Part shown: one piece after another, positions 9,175 through 22,233 of the stretch
Layout: every line of letters begins with the position of its first letter
How positions within the stretch are numbered: position 1 is the stretch's first letter
Source: Eustoma russellianum
Lineage: Eukaryota > Streptophyta > Magnoliopsida > Gentianales > Gentianaceae
Reading direction: 5' to 3'
Assembly (NCBI GenBank): GCA_036186865.1
Contig: AP025041.1
Coordinates: 671,968 to 735,967, forward strand
DNA length: 64,000 nucleotides
Position numbers and translations under genes: made by a program
The notes under the pieces: generated by a model
Seen by the model: the letters and a program-made list of their open reading frames with translations, nothing else
Database searches by the model: none
What the model was told of the DNA's origin: nothing

Positions 9175-11681
9175 TGTTACGCCCCGCACCCTCCGTAGGG
9201 TAATTAAAAGGCAAAGAAAGATTTTACGGGAATTAATGACGGTCAACGGAAATTAAGTAGACATTAATATGGGGATTAATTAGAAATTAATGAGGAGAAT
9301 TAATATTAGAATTTATTTATATTTAATTTAGGATTAAATAATTAAGTTTATCCTTTAAGATAAATAGGAAAATAGGATATAATTTAGAAACTCCAAATTT
9401 TCCCCTTTCCATATAAAAGCTGACTGAACGCCAGTTTCTCTATTTCCCCAGAGAAACCGACGCCAGCCCCCTTCCTCTCCCCATTGACGATTCATCTTGC
9501 AGCCCTAGGAGGAAAGATCCCTCAAGAGTCAATCCGTAGGTCATTTGTTCTTCAATTCTCCTTCGAGTAATCAAAGGCAAGTAATCTACTTATAAGTTTT
9601 TACGATTTGCGAAAGAGAAACGGCCTATTTTGATATCAATTTGGATCACCATGCAGTAATTTCTCTATGTGAATCTACTTGTGAGATCTATGTGTTTTGA
9701 TTTGAGATTTGGCCATTATATGTTGAAATCTTGTTCGTTGATTGTTGTTTATATGAGATCATGTAAATCCCAATCCATTGAACCCTACTTTGTTGATAAT
9801 GGTGATTGAAGGGAGGGGAGAGTGAAAAGATTTCATTTTTAGGATGATTCGATGATTACTTTGAGTGCTAGGCTTGAATCCGTGAATCGTATGTTAAAGA
9901 TGTTGTCTTGGGTGATTTTAGGATGGATTGATAGTGGGAAATAGGCTTGGAATGGTTTTGGAGGAAGTTGGGGTCGAATTGGGGGTTATTTCTGCAGTTT
10001 CTGCAGAAAATTGCAGAATGGTGTTCTGGAACGGAGACGTCGATCGATCGACGTCAGGGTATGACGTACGTCGATCGATCGACGTATAGCAAGTGAGGGT
10101 ATGACGTGCCCCAGAAGGACGTAGATCGATCGACGTAGGATGAGTGAGAGTTCGACGTGCCTCAGATGGACGTCGATCGATCGACGTAGGTTGAGTGAGA
10201 GATCGACGTGCCTCAGATGGACGTCGATCGATCGACGTCAGGGTATGACGTACGTCGATCGATCGACGTCAGGGTATGACGTCAACCAGTTTTGTGGGAA
10301 AGCAAGGGAAGAAAGAGGGAAGCTAGGGGATCCTTTGGGTGACCTTAGGGACTTCTTAGGACCTGATTATGACTAGTCTAAGTCTTGGGAACATGACTTA
10401 AGATGGTGAATCAAGTTTGGAGAATTTTAAGGGTATTCGAATCGTAGTTCAACGTGGGTGACTTAGAAGGGTTAGGAGGTGAACGTACGAGGAGATTGAG
10501 GGTTCAATGATGGATGGTTGGGATAATTGCCTTAGGTTGTAAACCCTAGAATCAAGATTAAGTGTTGACGAGAGGGTTGAAGCCTAAAGTTGTGATAAGT
10601 AAGTTAGTGAAAGCTTGTATGTTACTTGTACTTGCGCATGTGAATGTGAATTGCATATGTGATCGAGGAATGTGAATGAACAAGGAGTCTTGCATCATGG
10701 CACGTGCATTTGCATATTGATTTGAAAAGAAAGGTGCTTCGGCACAGATTTGCGAAGGTGACCTGCAATGTAAACCGGGATGGAAATTTAAGCCGGGGCG
10801 CATTGTAGGGCACAAAAGACTGTAACGTAAACCGGGATGGAAATATAAGCCGGGGCGCGTTACAGGGTATAAAGTTGTCTGTAATGCTACTCGGGATGGA
10901 AATATAAGCCGAGGTGCATTACAGGGTATAAAGTTGGCTGTAGCGTAAACCGGGATGGAAATATAAGCCGGGGCGCGCTACAGGGTATAAAGTATATGAA
11001 GTGACCGGGCATTATGTCATGCATTGCACTGTTTTAAAAGAGAAAGTGTTCATGCATATGTGATTGTGTAGCGTAGTGCATTATTTGGCATGCATCACGA
11101 GAGTCGTTGTGGTATGTGTGTTTATGTTATTTGATCGACATCGAATTGTTTACTTACGTCTCAAGTTGCTGTACCTGATTTATTACATGTTCCGCTTATA
11201 TATTTGGAAATTTCAAGACATGTGCCCCTCATTTCCCTCAAGTTATCTATTACTCATGTCTTGCCATGTGATGATCCCGTATGTCTTATAAGCGGGTTAC
11301 TTGCTAGCGTTTTCGCTAAGGGTACTGCCTTTGATTTTGCAGATGAACCCAGTTATGATATGATTTTCATTGAGGATGACGGCGAGTGGGCAGAATGGGA
11401 TGCATAGGACTTATGGGGAGATTTGATTAGAGAGATTTCCGTTAATTCTGTTTCCTTATTGTATTGGAGGTTTTAGATGGCTGCGACCATATACATTTGA
11501 GTATTCACATTATCTTTGACGTATTGATTTGATGATTTGGATTTATGAGATATGTTTCCGCATTTATTTCTCTTACGTCATTGATGATGTGTATTCGAGA
11601 GATAAGACGTCTTGTAGTCTTCTCAGTAAGCTACGACGGGTGAACCGGTTCGGATTCCGTTGTCCGGGTCGGGGCGCTACA
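9175..11681 (+). repeat. 3' LTR of the LARD-like element
   Basis: 2,507 bp, same length and ends as the 5' LTR, two substitutions by eye. It carries the same palindrome array (10036-10282), hairpin array (10760-10997) and TATA box (9412-9417). It is followed directly by the target duplication GAAAG (11682-11686). Confidence 0.93.
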
Positions 11682-11759
11682 GAAAGAGTTCATCCAAAAT
11701 TTCAACACTTTAATAAAAAGAAATATGCTTGGAGTGAAAACGGAAAATATTGATGTGTA

Positions 11760-12057
11760 TATGGGTGTTAACGAACTGAACCGATAGGTTCCGAATTCGG
11801 ATTCGTTTAGCTAAATGAACTATTCGACTCGGTTCGTTTAGCTAAACAAACTCTAAAATTGGTTCGATTTTGGCTCGATAATCATTTAACTGTTTAACCG
11901 AGCCAAACAGTTTGCGAATAGTTCGGCTCATTTTCGCAAACAAACTCGAATAGCTGTTTGAATTCAGATCATTTACCGACCATTACCCAATGAATACGAA
12001 CCGAACACGAAACGAACTCGAATAGTTCGCGTATTGTTTGGTTCATTGAACAGCCTA
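11760..12057. mobile_element. hAT-type MITE A
   Basis: A 298-bp member of a family rich in GTTCGTTTAGCTAAACGAAC-like inverted words. Its ends form imperfect inverted repeats (TATGGGTGTTAACGAAC and, reversed, TAGGCTGTTCAATGAAC). Flanking 8-mers gatgtgta (11752-11759) and gctgtgta (12058-12065) match at 7 of 8 positions, the 8-bp duplication expected for hAT elements. No coding capacity. Confidence 0.75.
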
Positions 12058-12065
12058 GCTGTGTA

Positions 12066-14085
12066 GATGGTGTAACGTAAAGCTTGATTTGACAATAATA
12101 AGACATATGTACCAAAATAAAGGGGAAAAAAGGCCGAAGGGTAATAATATCACTTCTCACTATTTTTACAAAAAAAATTTTTGCTTAGTTAGCTTTTGAA
12201 GGTCACAACTCAGGGATTATAATTTTTTTTCCAGGGTTTTGTAGGGTGTAGACTCGTCCCTCGCTTCCCCGAATATGACATATTCATTTATTCAGTTAGT
12301 ACATAAACGACAAAGTGCAATAAGAATTTAGTTATACAAATCTCTGTGGGGAAAAAATACTGATACTTTCGGCACAAAATTCCTCTAAAACATTTGTAAA
12401 TTGATACAGCCACATGAAGGAGGTATGAATAACCATCAAAACCTTATGAATTATTATGATAAATTTTCGAAAAGTCAAGGGAAGTTGTGAATCTCCCAAA
12501 TAATTAAGTGACAACATCGTAATTCCCTTTACTGCAAGGTAGCTACTTCACTATGCCCGTACGACATCATACAAATGTGCTTCTAGTTTGAGGAAGACAA
12601 CAGTGTAATTGCATGTGGACTATGATGTCTACTTTTCAGTTTCATTTAGTCCTAAAATCATTTCTTGACTAGGTTTTCGATTTTTAAAAACTTGCCAATT
12701 CAAACCATATGTTATTGGCATATAAAAGTTCAACTCAAATACAAACTAATCTTACAATGGTACTCATGCATTGTGCAACAGCTTCGAATCGTATAGTTCT
12801 TTATTACTAAAACATTCTTATTGAAAAGAAGTCTCACATTTTTTCTAGTATAAAATTGTTAATTCGACATGAAAAAAACATTAATTTATATAATCTTTTT
12901 ACGATAGTGTTTAATATCTAACCCTCTTCTTTACGGTTTTCCTTCTCAAGTCTCATTTCATTCACTTTCTTTAATGACCGTAGCATACTTTTCTTTAATA
13001 TAACACCAAGATCTTATTTAATCCAATGGATAATGCTTTTGGATCCATTTTTATCAAAATCTCGTAGTTTCAACCAAACAGAATAAAACTAAGGAAACCA
13101 AATCGACGATATTTGTCTCTTTCGATCTACATTGGTTCTACAATATAAAAGCCAAAGATAAAGCAATAGGTTTTGGTTCTTTTCTATTAATTAATGGTTT
13201 GATTTTGTTTTAAAAAAAAACTTAAAGAGAGAGGATAGAACTCGAGCCATTACTAACAGCTATATATAAAAAGTTTTTCGCTAATGGTTTGATTTGTTTA
13301 AAAACATTATCGTCAAAATTTTTGGTGTTTTTAATCGACAAGATCCGATTATAATCTAAGTGTTTTAGTGATTCAAACAACGTCTAGACTGTCTCTTCGT
13401 AATAATGGCCATCATGTATCATCGTTACAATATTAAATAATGCACGATAGCATATACCATAAACGGGGATATTTTAAATATCTCGTATTTATACCTAGTA
13501 TGTAAGCGCTATTATTGATGCTCTTTATTAAAATTCTTACAAGATATAAATGGGAAGCCTAACCTACATTGAAAAAATGACAAGATATATAATGAAAAGT
13601 TTTCTTCCTTTAAGTGTGTTTGTTTGACGTAGTCTTAGTCAGTAAATCAATTATAATCAGTATATTCTAAACGCATCAAAAGTTATTGTTAGGACTGGAG
13701 AGGGTGACAGCCAGACAAACAATACTTACATTCCAGTGGATAGAGAGTTTTCTTTTAGTGAGACCCCGGCTCTATATGTAGCTGTATAAATTACACAATA
13801 ATAGGATATAATGTGCTACTGCGTTAATGAGCGAATTAAGTAAATTTTAATAGAAAACTCCAGATATTAAAATAGCCATAAACATTTATATGCACAAATA
13901 ATGCAAGACAAAGACAAAAACAAAAACAAAAAGAAGTACAAAATCAACCTAAATTGTAAATAATGTGTTAGTGAATGAGGGAATCCGATAGGAAGTGAAG
14001 GGAGGGCACAACCCAATTAAGAGCTTCACTGTTTTATCATGACTAATGACAACGAAAAGTTCGAAAACAATAACGGGTGAAATTT
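12066..14085. other. Intergenic, no gene seen
   Basis: AT-rich unique spacer. I found no coding exon, RNA gene or bounded mobile element. Confidence 0.5.
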
Positions 14086-14880
14086 TAATCAGAAATCTTC
14101 AGTTGTTGGCTTTTTTGTTTTTTTTTTTTGTTTTTGTTTTGCTCCTTTCTCCCAGAGCAAAAAGTCATTCCTTGGTATGAGGACTCCATCCTTATAACTT
14201 CAAGAAGCATTGTAAAAGATGCAAATCAGGAGTCCAGCGACTTCTTAAGTTGGCTGAAGATTTATACAGTGACCCACTAAATCATCAAGTTGTTGGCATT
14301 TTTTTTCTCTTTTTTTCTCCCTCCTTTCTCCACTTAGAGAAAAGGTGTGGCACCAGTGCCGCTACGGGGCTTTCCTGTTTAGCCCGTAATGTACAGGACA
14401 ATGTTAGATTCATTAAGTCTACCGTGTCCACAAGTCATGAGCAATTAACTTGCTATCTTTTTTCTCTTGTCATCAACAGTAGTACCACATCTATGGGATT
14501 TTTGGGGGCACTGTCACATGTGCTGTTCATTCAATTATACCATGAGTGAATCCTCAAATATTTTTTATATCCGGTTTTTTATCTCTTAAATACAAAAAAA
14601 AAAAAAAGAAATCTTATTTTAACAGTCTGTTGTATCCCATGGATAGAGCCATTTTTCGCTTGACTCTCACCCTTCCCAACCCCAACGCTAGCTTTTGCTC
14701 GCATTGAGATATACTGACTATGATTGTCATTTATTATTGTGTAGTTGAGACCATACTTAGTAGTATGTTGTACCCCTTGTTCAGTAGTCTTTACCTTCTT
14801 ACCTGAGTTTATGATCAGCGTATCTTCCCCTTGTTTGCTGAATTCGCCCATGTTTTATAAGCATATGATCAAAAATGTGA
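14086..14880. other. Intergenic with a short internal duplication and a SINE 3'-end remnant
   Basis: A block GTTGTTGGC + T-run + CTCCTTTCTCC occurs at about 14103 and again at about 14290. About 14640-14735 resembles a SINE 3' end on the plus strand (CACCCTTCCCAACCCC ... GAGATATACTGACTATG). A similar piece lies at 18160-18232, next to MITE copy A. No gene is supported. Confidence 0.35.
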
Positions 14881-15909
14881 CATTGTAGACAGTAGCTGGG
14901 CAAATTTTCATATGTTACATTTTGAATAAATGTATTGTTACTGCATTGGATATGTAATGTTGAAGTAGAGCTTGAGTAACATCTATTTTGATATAAACTC
15001 TTGTTACTGATTATCGAATAAAATTTATCATGTAAGTGGATTGGTAACTTCTAATGCCACCCAAAATTAGGACTATAGGCGTATCGTATTTTAGGTCATA
15101 ATCTGACGTCTGTTTTGTAATTTTTATTTTATAGCCGAGTAGGTGACATAATCATCTTTTTGTTGAAATTAATCAAAGTAAAGTATGGGATTCCTTGAGC
15201 GACCCAATGGAGGGAATGCCAATAAAACCATTGGGGCTAGACCCTTCCAAAATGTCCCAACTAGAGAGAATTTGAACTTTTAGACTTCTTTATCCCTTTG
15301 TTTGTTTATTTCCTTCAAGGAGAACCCCCGGGAAGCATTGTGGAGCATATGTGCAAAGTGTTTGGTAAGGGCCTAAGCCCCCGCTAGGCTAGCCATGGCC
15401 GGAATAGCAATAGGTATCGTGAACAATGGTGATCGCCAGGGCCGCGCGGCTGCCGTGCTCTCTTCTTAGATCCCATAAGTTTATATACAATAGATATAGA
15501 TGATTGCATATTTCATCTAGACTTATTAGTATTGGTATGTGTTTTTGTTTAGACGATTTCAGATGAAAACCTTTTGTGGTCAATTATTTGATCGCACAAG
15601 ACCTTGGTCAACGCTTCCCAAAAAGTTTATGTTGCCAACACCATGAGCGATTTCGGGATTTTCTTTTACTCCCTCTTTAGTTTTGAGGATTGAATCTTAT
15701 CCACAGAGTCAACCGCTTTCTTTTCTGCGTTTTTTTTTCTCCCGACGCACTTTCTAAGTTCACTATATTTTTTCGATTTGTCCATAAGATATAGTCAAAC
15801 GGAAACAATTAAGAGTTAATCACCTTAAAAGAAGGAGGTTGGAAGTTCGACTCCCTCCGGTAGCATTTGTGGGGAATTCTATTGATTGAGCTCCATAATG
15901 TTATACTTG
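14881..15909. other. Intergenic, no gene seen
   Basis: Mixed-composition spacer with a GC-richer patch at 15365-15475. A T-arm-like stretch at 15832-15862 is not enough to call a tRNA. Nothing else is recognised. Confidence 0.4.
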
Positions 15910-16778
15910 TGTATATAATCTGCCCTTTGTGTGAATCTATAATGTTCCTGATTTACATACCTATATTTCCTGCGGGATCGGGGTACCCGTGTATATAACC
16001 TGCCATTTGTCTGTATCTATCAGGTTCCTGATTTACATTCCTATACCTGCCATTTGTCTGTATCTATCAGGTTCCTGATTTACATTCCTATATTTCTTGT
16101 GCCACCTCCTTGTGTGAATTTATCATGTTCCTGATTCACATACATATATTTCCTGTGGGACTGGGGTACCCGTGTATATAACCTGCCATTTGTCTGAATC
16201 TTACCTATATTTTCTGAATGTTCCTGATTTACATACCTATATTTCCTGCGGGATCGGGGTACCCGTGTATATAACCTGTCATTTGTCTGTATCTATCAGG
16301 TTCCTGATTTACATTCCTATATTTCTTGTGCCACCTCCTTGTGTGAATTTATCATGTTCCTGATTCACATACATATATTTCCTGTGGGACTGGGGTACCC
16401 GTGTATATCTATCAGGTTCCTGATTTACATTCCTATATTTCTTGTGCCACCTCCTTGTGTGAATTTATCATGTTCCTGATTCACATACATATATTTCCTG
16501 TGGGACTGGGGTACCCGTGTATATAACCTGCCATTTGTCTGAATCTTACCTATATTTCCTGCGGGATCGGGGTACCCGTGTATATAACCTGCCATTTGTC
16601 TGTATCTATCAGGTTCCTGATTTACATTCCTATATTTCTTGTGCCATCTCCTTGTGTGAATTTATCATGTTCCTGATTCACATACATATATTTCCTGTGG
16701 GACCGGGGTATCCGTGTATATAACTTGCCATTTGTCTGAATCTATCAGGTTTCTGATTTACATTCTTATATTTCTTGT
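15910..16778. repeat. Minisatellite with alternating unit types (higher-order repeat)
   Basis: About 870 bp built from two alternating unit types. One contains GTTCCTGATTTACATTCC followed by TTTCTTGTGCCACCTCC; the other contains GTTCCTGATTCACATACA followed by TTTCCTGTGGGACTGGGG and TACCCGTGTATATAACC. The long dimer block recurs at about 16100, 16328, 16445 and 16643 with few changes, showing recent unequal exchange. Reading frames inside it are by-products of the repeat. Confidence 0.9.
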
Positions 16779-17311
16779 TGAACCGGAGGTGGCAGAAACC
16801 TTCATGGTTGGGTTACAACCTATATTTTTTCAATTTCGTAAAACGGAAGAAAATATTGTACCTTGCACTTAACCAAATAGGTAGATAAATGAAATACACA
16901 GACAAAATGTATCTTGACATGCTCTTTTGTTTTTGAACTCTTTTTAATCAAATCTCATTCACGCTTGTATTTAATGCTATAATTTTACTTTGAATAATGT
17001 TTTTCGAAAGAGTCCCATGACACTTACCTGATTCTTGTAGTATATACGCATCGAATTTTTGTGTATGTAAACCATGCCATCTCGCATACTTTTTTTTTTT
17101 ATTTGGACATTATCTCGCATATTTGATCGGACCACTTTTGATCTATAGTTCTGATGACAAATGATGGCGTTGACTCCTTCTTTAACTTCAACCGTCTTTT
17201 TCTTTTTTTTTTTTTTGGGGGGGGGGGGGGGGAGGGGGGAGAAAAAGAGTCCAAAAAAAAAAAAAAACTGAAATAATGCTCAGGGGGTCCATCCTTAGTG
17301 GTTAGTGGTTA
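16779..17311. other. Intergenic with T/G homopolymer block
   Basis: No gene. A long T run abuts a run of about sixteen G (17203-17232), followed by GAGGGGGG and, further on, an A run. Read depth and base calls are likely to be poor here. Confidence 0.6.
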
Positions 17312-17319
17312 GTGCTAGC

Positions 17320-17625
17320 TAGGGCTGTAAACGAGCCGAACGAGTCGAGCATTGCGTTGTTCAAGCTCTGTTCATTTAACTTAGCGAACGAACCGAGCTT
17401 GTTCGTTTATTTAAATGAACATATTTACTTGTTCAAGCTTGGTTCGTTTAACTCACGAACAACATTAACGAGCCGAACACCTTAAACGAACGGTGCCAAT
17501 TACCGAGCTCGAACAGAAAAAGGCGTTCAAGCTCTATCCATTAACCTTTTATCCGAGCCGAGCTCGAACTCGAGCTCAAACAAACGAGCCGAACAACCAA
17601 ACGGCTTGGTTCATTTACAGCCCTA
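17320..17625. mobile_element. hAT-type MITE B, intact, with perfect 8-bp target duplication
   Basis: 306 bp. Terminal inverted repeats TAGGGCTGTAAACGAGCC and, reversed, TAGGGCTGTAAATGAACC (16 of 18). Perfect 8-bp duplications GTGCTAGC at 17312-17319 and 17626-17633. The interior is rich in GAGCCGAGCTCG-like words and has no transposase. It is the best-preserved of five related copies in the window. Confidence 0.92.
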
Positions 17626-17633
17626 GTGCTAGC

Positions 17634-17960
17634 AGAAGTCTGATTGCCTTTTTCGTTACAGAATTTTTTCTGCATCTATACTTCTTACCACTTTTACTTT
17701 GAATTCTTTTAAGATTCAGTAAGAATGTATGTTTTAAATACGTTTAAATTTTTCTTTATTTTTTATGATTACATGTGAACTTTTAACCAAAAAGTCGCAT
17801 TTATTTACTTTTAAACATTTTGTTTGACTTTCTTAACATTTAATGCTGTAAGTTTTTAAGTTTTCCACCAAAAAAAAAGATTGCGAAAAAAGATTTATTT
17901 CCGTTGTGTTTAATTTAATGTACGAGTAATTTAAAAAAGAATTGGCACGTTTGTATGCCT
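17634..17960. other. Intergenic, nothing recognised
   Basis: AT-rich spacer between two MITEs, without a supportable feature. Confidence 0.5.
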
Positions 17961-17969
17961 CTCTCTTAA

Positions 17970-18150
17970 GGGTTGGGATATCATAACCCCACTTTCCTCA
18001 CTCACTTTGTGACCACGCGACACGTGGCAGCAAAGAGGGATGGTGACGCTAGATGCAGGTGACTTCATCTAACCTCACCACCCCTTTGCTGCCACGTGTC
18101 GCGCGGTCACCAATCACCGCACCCCATTTTCGGTGAGGGGATCCTATCCC
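17970..18150. mobile_element. Mutator-type foldback MITE, copy A (G-box carrying)
   Basis: 181 bp. The two halves are inverted copies of each other over almost the whole length (GACCACGCGACACGTGGCAGCAAAG against CTTTGCTGCCACGTGTCGCGCGGTC). Flanks ctctcttaa (17961-17969) and gtctcttaa (18151-18159) match 8 of 9, the duplication size of Mutator-type elements. Two perfect CACGTG G-boxes lie at 18021-18026 and 18093-18098. Confidence 0.85.
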
Positions 18151-18159
18151 GTCTCTTAA

Positions 18160-18613
18160 CCCTCCCCAGACTCTAACGATAACTTTTGATGTCGTTGGGA
18201 TATATTGGGTATGATTGTTGTTGTTTAAATAAAGTCGGTTAAATTCTTTAAACATGAACTGTATAATACTTCAGCCTGGTGCCGCTCAAATGTAGGAACT
18301 GACTTTTACATTATTTTAAATCGGTCGAAACCGGTTGACTTCGTTTCAAAAAGAAGTGGAAAAAAAAAAAGTTGAATTACAATAATGAATGAATTAGCCG
18401 AAGCGGCGTCTTTAAAATCAGATGATAATTTATCCCAAAAAAAAGAGATTGCGATAAGTTTAAAGAGAAAAATTTCTAGTGCTTGATGCAACGTTAACAT
18501 TTACACTGGTAATATGTATGTAATGTGCATGTGTGTATGTATATACATGTGTGTATATGTATGTATACATACACATACATATATATGTATATATATGTAT
18601 GTATACACAAATA
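18160..18613. other. Intergenic with SINE 3'-end remnant and microsatellite
   Basis: 18160-18232 resembles a plant SINE 3' end (CCCTCCCCAGACTC ... GATATATTGGGTATG then GTTGTTGTT). A (GTAT/CATA)n microsatellite at 18515-18600 marks the left edge of the segmental duplication. No gene. Confidence 0.45.
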
Positions 18614-18725
18614 TTTATATATATAATTTAAGTGAGAGTAAGCAAAATTTGTTGCTAACAATGTGAGATTGTAATAAGTTATTTTTTGTCAATATACAAA
18701 TTTTCTTAAATGTGTGAAGTACAGG

Positions 18726-18774
<49 letters not shown>

Positions 18775-21289
18775 TATACAAATTATTGGTGTTGTCAATT
18801 GGTTAGATCTAAAAAAAAGATTTGTAGCGTTCATTTATTCAAAGATTAGTCCGATTCTATAACCACTTATTATAAATTGATAGACCTGACATTAAATTTA
18901 TTTACTCCCAAGAGTAACATCTAGACGTATTTTTGTATTTCGTTTATTTCTTTTTTTCTTTATTTCATTTGGGGCCGTCTCCAAGAGTTGGGAAATATGA
19001 CTTTTTCGGTCAATATTTTTATAAAATTGTTTACATCGCTAGTCTAAAATCTTACATGAATGAAAAGAAATTCTTGACGTAGGTTTTGGATAAATTCGTA
19101 GGTTTGTCCTCAAAGTCATTTGTATTTATATATGAGTGTAAGTGGATGATTTGTACCCAAATTCATACGACATAAATCGAAAGAGAAGGAAAAAAAAAAA
19201 AGAATCTTATTCCCAAATCCAGATGACATAAAAGTTGTAGGTGATGCAAGCTTAGTTATGTTGTTAATATTACAGCCTTCTCATTCTTTTGCTCTTTTAT
19301 CATTTGTTGTGTATTGAAAAAGACTGTACCATAGACGTTTAAAAAAGAATATTTTATTTCTCTAGTCCAATAAAAATAAATAAAAAAGTTTGAAAATGAA
19401 AACACTAACAGCATGATCATATCCCACTAAAAGACCCGTGAATTTTGTCGGTCCCATATGACAAATCGGATATATGAATATATATCACGAATCAGGTATA
19501 TAAACCGTGATACATCATACATGGAATATGGTCATATATACGAACTCTAATGTTTTTTTTAAAAAAAAAAAAAAAAAACTCTCATGTTTCAGGATTTAGA
19601 AATCTGATCCCACCCGCGAACCAGTCCAAAACATATCCTTGAGATGCCCGCAGGCAACAGCTCATCTGTTTCGGGAGAATCATATTTGCTACCAGATGCA
19701 AAGTTCAAGTCTTCTATCTTGTAGTGTTAGAGCAACATTTTTAGACTCTGAGTTTTGAGGGTAGGCTCATTGTTGGACACCATCACTTCTCTTAGCGAAC
19801 AGCTGAGTATTTGGTTTATATCTTCCCAATTGCTTCGTCTTATTAGAGTATGAGGGGCCTTTGGGGTTTGGAGAAACAATCTTTTGCTACAAACATATCC
19901 TTGAGATGTAGTTGACAACACGTGGCTTGTTTACTATCTTTATGTGTGAGATGGAGGAGAGATGTACACATTTTGTCCTGCATGAGCATTACTAAGTAGA
20001 AAGGTATTAAAATAATGTGACGTCGACTAAAGTAAGCGATTGCTATGACACTCAAATAATACTAATTGTTTGGATTTAAATCTCTTATAAATTTACTAAT
20101 AAAAGGCAACCCTTGAAATCTTATCTAATAAGACATTTTTTTTATTTGTATTTTTCATAAAATATTTTATAAACGAGACGGTGTGACCTCATTAATTGGG
20201 GTGAACTTTTCTCAAGGAACATTGTGTCATTTTTAAAGTGGGTGTAGTGCTCAAGTGCTTATCCGTGGTTCTAAGTGGGGGAGAAGTCCTATTGAAGGAA
20301 AGCCATGGGATCCATGTATGGGCTTGGTGAGCTGGTAGGTTGTGGTTTAATGGGTATGCAAAATTAGATTACTCCTTATGCATCAATCTCTTGAGTTGGA
20401 ACTTTCTGATGGTCCACACAATTCCACATTTTGAGAATATGCACGTAACTGTATTCGGCCTCGGGTCTCAAATTATGCTCAGGTGGCTTTCCATATCATC
20501 TCTTTGGTCTAACATCAGTTTCACTTTCACAATAACGCCAAAGAATAATATTCCTCCCGTCCTAAAACTATTATATTGATTTAACTTGAGTATAATTTAA
20601 AAAAGTCAAATTTTATGGACAACTATTCATGTTTTACCTGCAATTAGTTATTTGATTCAGAATAGATACTTGAGTTAAAATAGAGAGAAATCATATAAGC
20701 GTTAATTTAAAGAACGTGATAGAAACTTTGGCTATTAATACTTATTGTGTTTTTAAGGAAATTATTAAAAAAATAACAATGGAAAGAATGATATTATTTT
20801 TGGAAGGGAGCACATAACAAAATTTTAAAAAAAAATTCAAATTTCAATGTGAGAGGAATCGAAGATAAAGTAGTTCTTTAACTTCTGAATTTGTGGAAGA
20901 ACTTTGAAACATGTGGCTCTAAACGAGTTGGCAGCCGTTATAGTTAACTCTACTGTAACCATTGCCCCAAAACTATGATGAATCAAAGTTTGATTGAATA
21001 ACAATAAACCAAAATCTCTCGAATCTAAAGTGCATGAAAGTTAGACAGACAATAAGATGATTCAGAAAGAGGAGAAAAAGAAAAAAGAAAAGAGGTTATA
21101 CGTTAAGACTCTATTTTATAGGGTACAAAATTAGTTTTAAAATTGACAAGCCTGATGTTGATAGTGTGATAACTTGGTGGAAGGATTTAAATACATTTAA
21201 GGAAAGTGTGTTAATACATTTAAATTATTTTTCGAATATTCAGATAAAATTAGCTCGTTGTCCAACGTTAGACACATCACTCCAAATTG

Positions 21290-21521
21290 AAAGCTTTTTT
21301 CCTATAGGCTAAAAGCAAGACATGATGAGATGTGGAAGAACATACCCCCAGTCCATTTTGTTCGAACTATGTTGCAAAAATGCCGGGTGCTGATGAAGGC
21401 TTATGGAATGGATGCAATCACCACCGTGGATTAGTCTTTTTACTGTTAAACTAATCACACTTTTGTAATTTGCTGCTTTTGACATCAATAAAATGGATCG
21501 ATTTTCCCAAAAAAAAAAAGA
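21290..21521 (+). mobile_element. LINE 3'-end fragment, probable
   Basis: Sequence ending AATAAAATGGATCGATTTTCCC plus an A run. It is absent from the right copy of the segmental duplication, so it probably inserted after the duplication. The tail resembles the end of the LINE relic at 40190-40222. No intact domain is readable. Confidence 0.4.
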
Positions 21522-22233
21522 CCAATACCTTTGGTTCCTTGGGTTTCAACTGCTCCAGATTTAAAGAGCTTCTTGAAGGATACAAATTAGGAATTCAACG
21601 CTACAAACTGGGTTAGCATACTTCTAACCCAATTGAGTCATATACAACAGCTTCCCCATTACTGGCACAGACAACATTTTTGCACCCATGCTACGCATGT
21701 CCTGGTTTAAAACTGCGCATTTCTGGAGCAATGTCCCAACCAAACTACCAACTAAGCCATGTCCTGGAGGTGAAAGTTTTTTTTGTTTTGAAAGTACAGT
21801 CAGAAACAACAAATAAAACAATACAATATTCACACATAAAGATCCATATATCAAAACAAAACACGATGATTAATCATATGAAAGACCTACGTATATTTAG
21901 ATATTTGATTAGTTAAAGATGTAACTAGTTATACTTATATGTGATTGTTTTAAAATTTCTCTTGTTCTCTTCTTTGTCTCCATTCTTCTTATACTTATGT
22001 ATGAGTGTAACTAGTTATACTATATGAACGTTATAAAATTTCTCTAGTTATACTTATATAGGAGTATAACTAGTTATGCTTATATACGAGCATTAAACTG
22101 TTCTTTTTTTTGCCTCCAATCTTCTTAATACACAAGGTAAGTGAATCAATCAATCTCTCAAGCCAAAAAGCTTCATCAAACCAAATGATTTCACCAATAA
22201 AGGGTGTAATTACTCAATTTCCCACCATCGAGT

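Larger units (their letters stand above)
3303..11681 (+). mobile_element. Young non-autonomous LTR retrotransposon, gypsy-derived, LARD-like
   Basis: A complete element bounded by two 2,507-bp LTRs (3303-5809 and 9175-11681) and a 5-bp target duplication GAAAG (3298-3302 and 11682-11686). By eye the LTRs differ at two positions only (g/c near 3962/9834 and g/a near 4157/10029). The LTRs start TGTTACGCCCC and end GGGGCGCTACA. A primer-binding site TGGTATCAGAGC follows the 5' LTR and a polypurine tract AAGGGGGGTAGAA precedes the 3' LTR. The 3,365-bp interior encodes only a gag remnant: no protease, integrase, reverse transcriptase or RNase H is visible. It therefore depends on an autonomous partner. 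The sequence before the tract (tttcgaggacgaaac) resembles the end of gypsy pol regions. Confidence 0.93.

Noticed and set aside
14250..14549. 99-codon plus-strand frame
   Set aside because: Begins in a T-rich tract, no homology recognised, no splice or promoter support.
15825..15870. tRNA-like T arm (GGAGGTTGGAAGTTCGACTCC)
   Set aside because: No acceptor, D or anticodon arm can be paired around it. At most it is a remnant of a tRNA-derived SINE.
16172..16723. Plus-strand frames with MYITCHLSESYLYF repeats
   Set aside because: They only translate the minisatellite.
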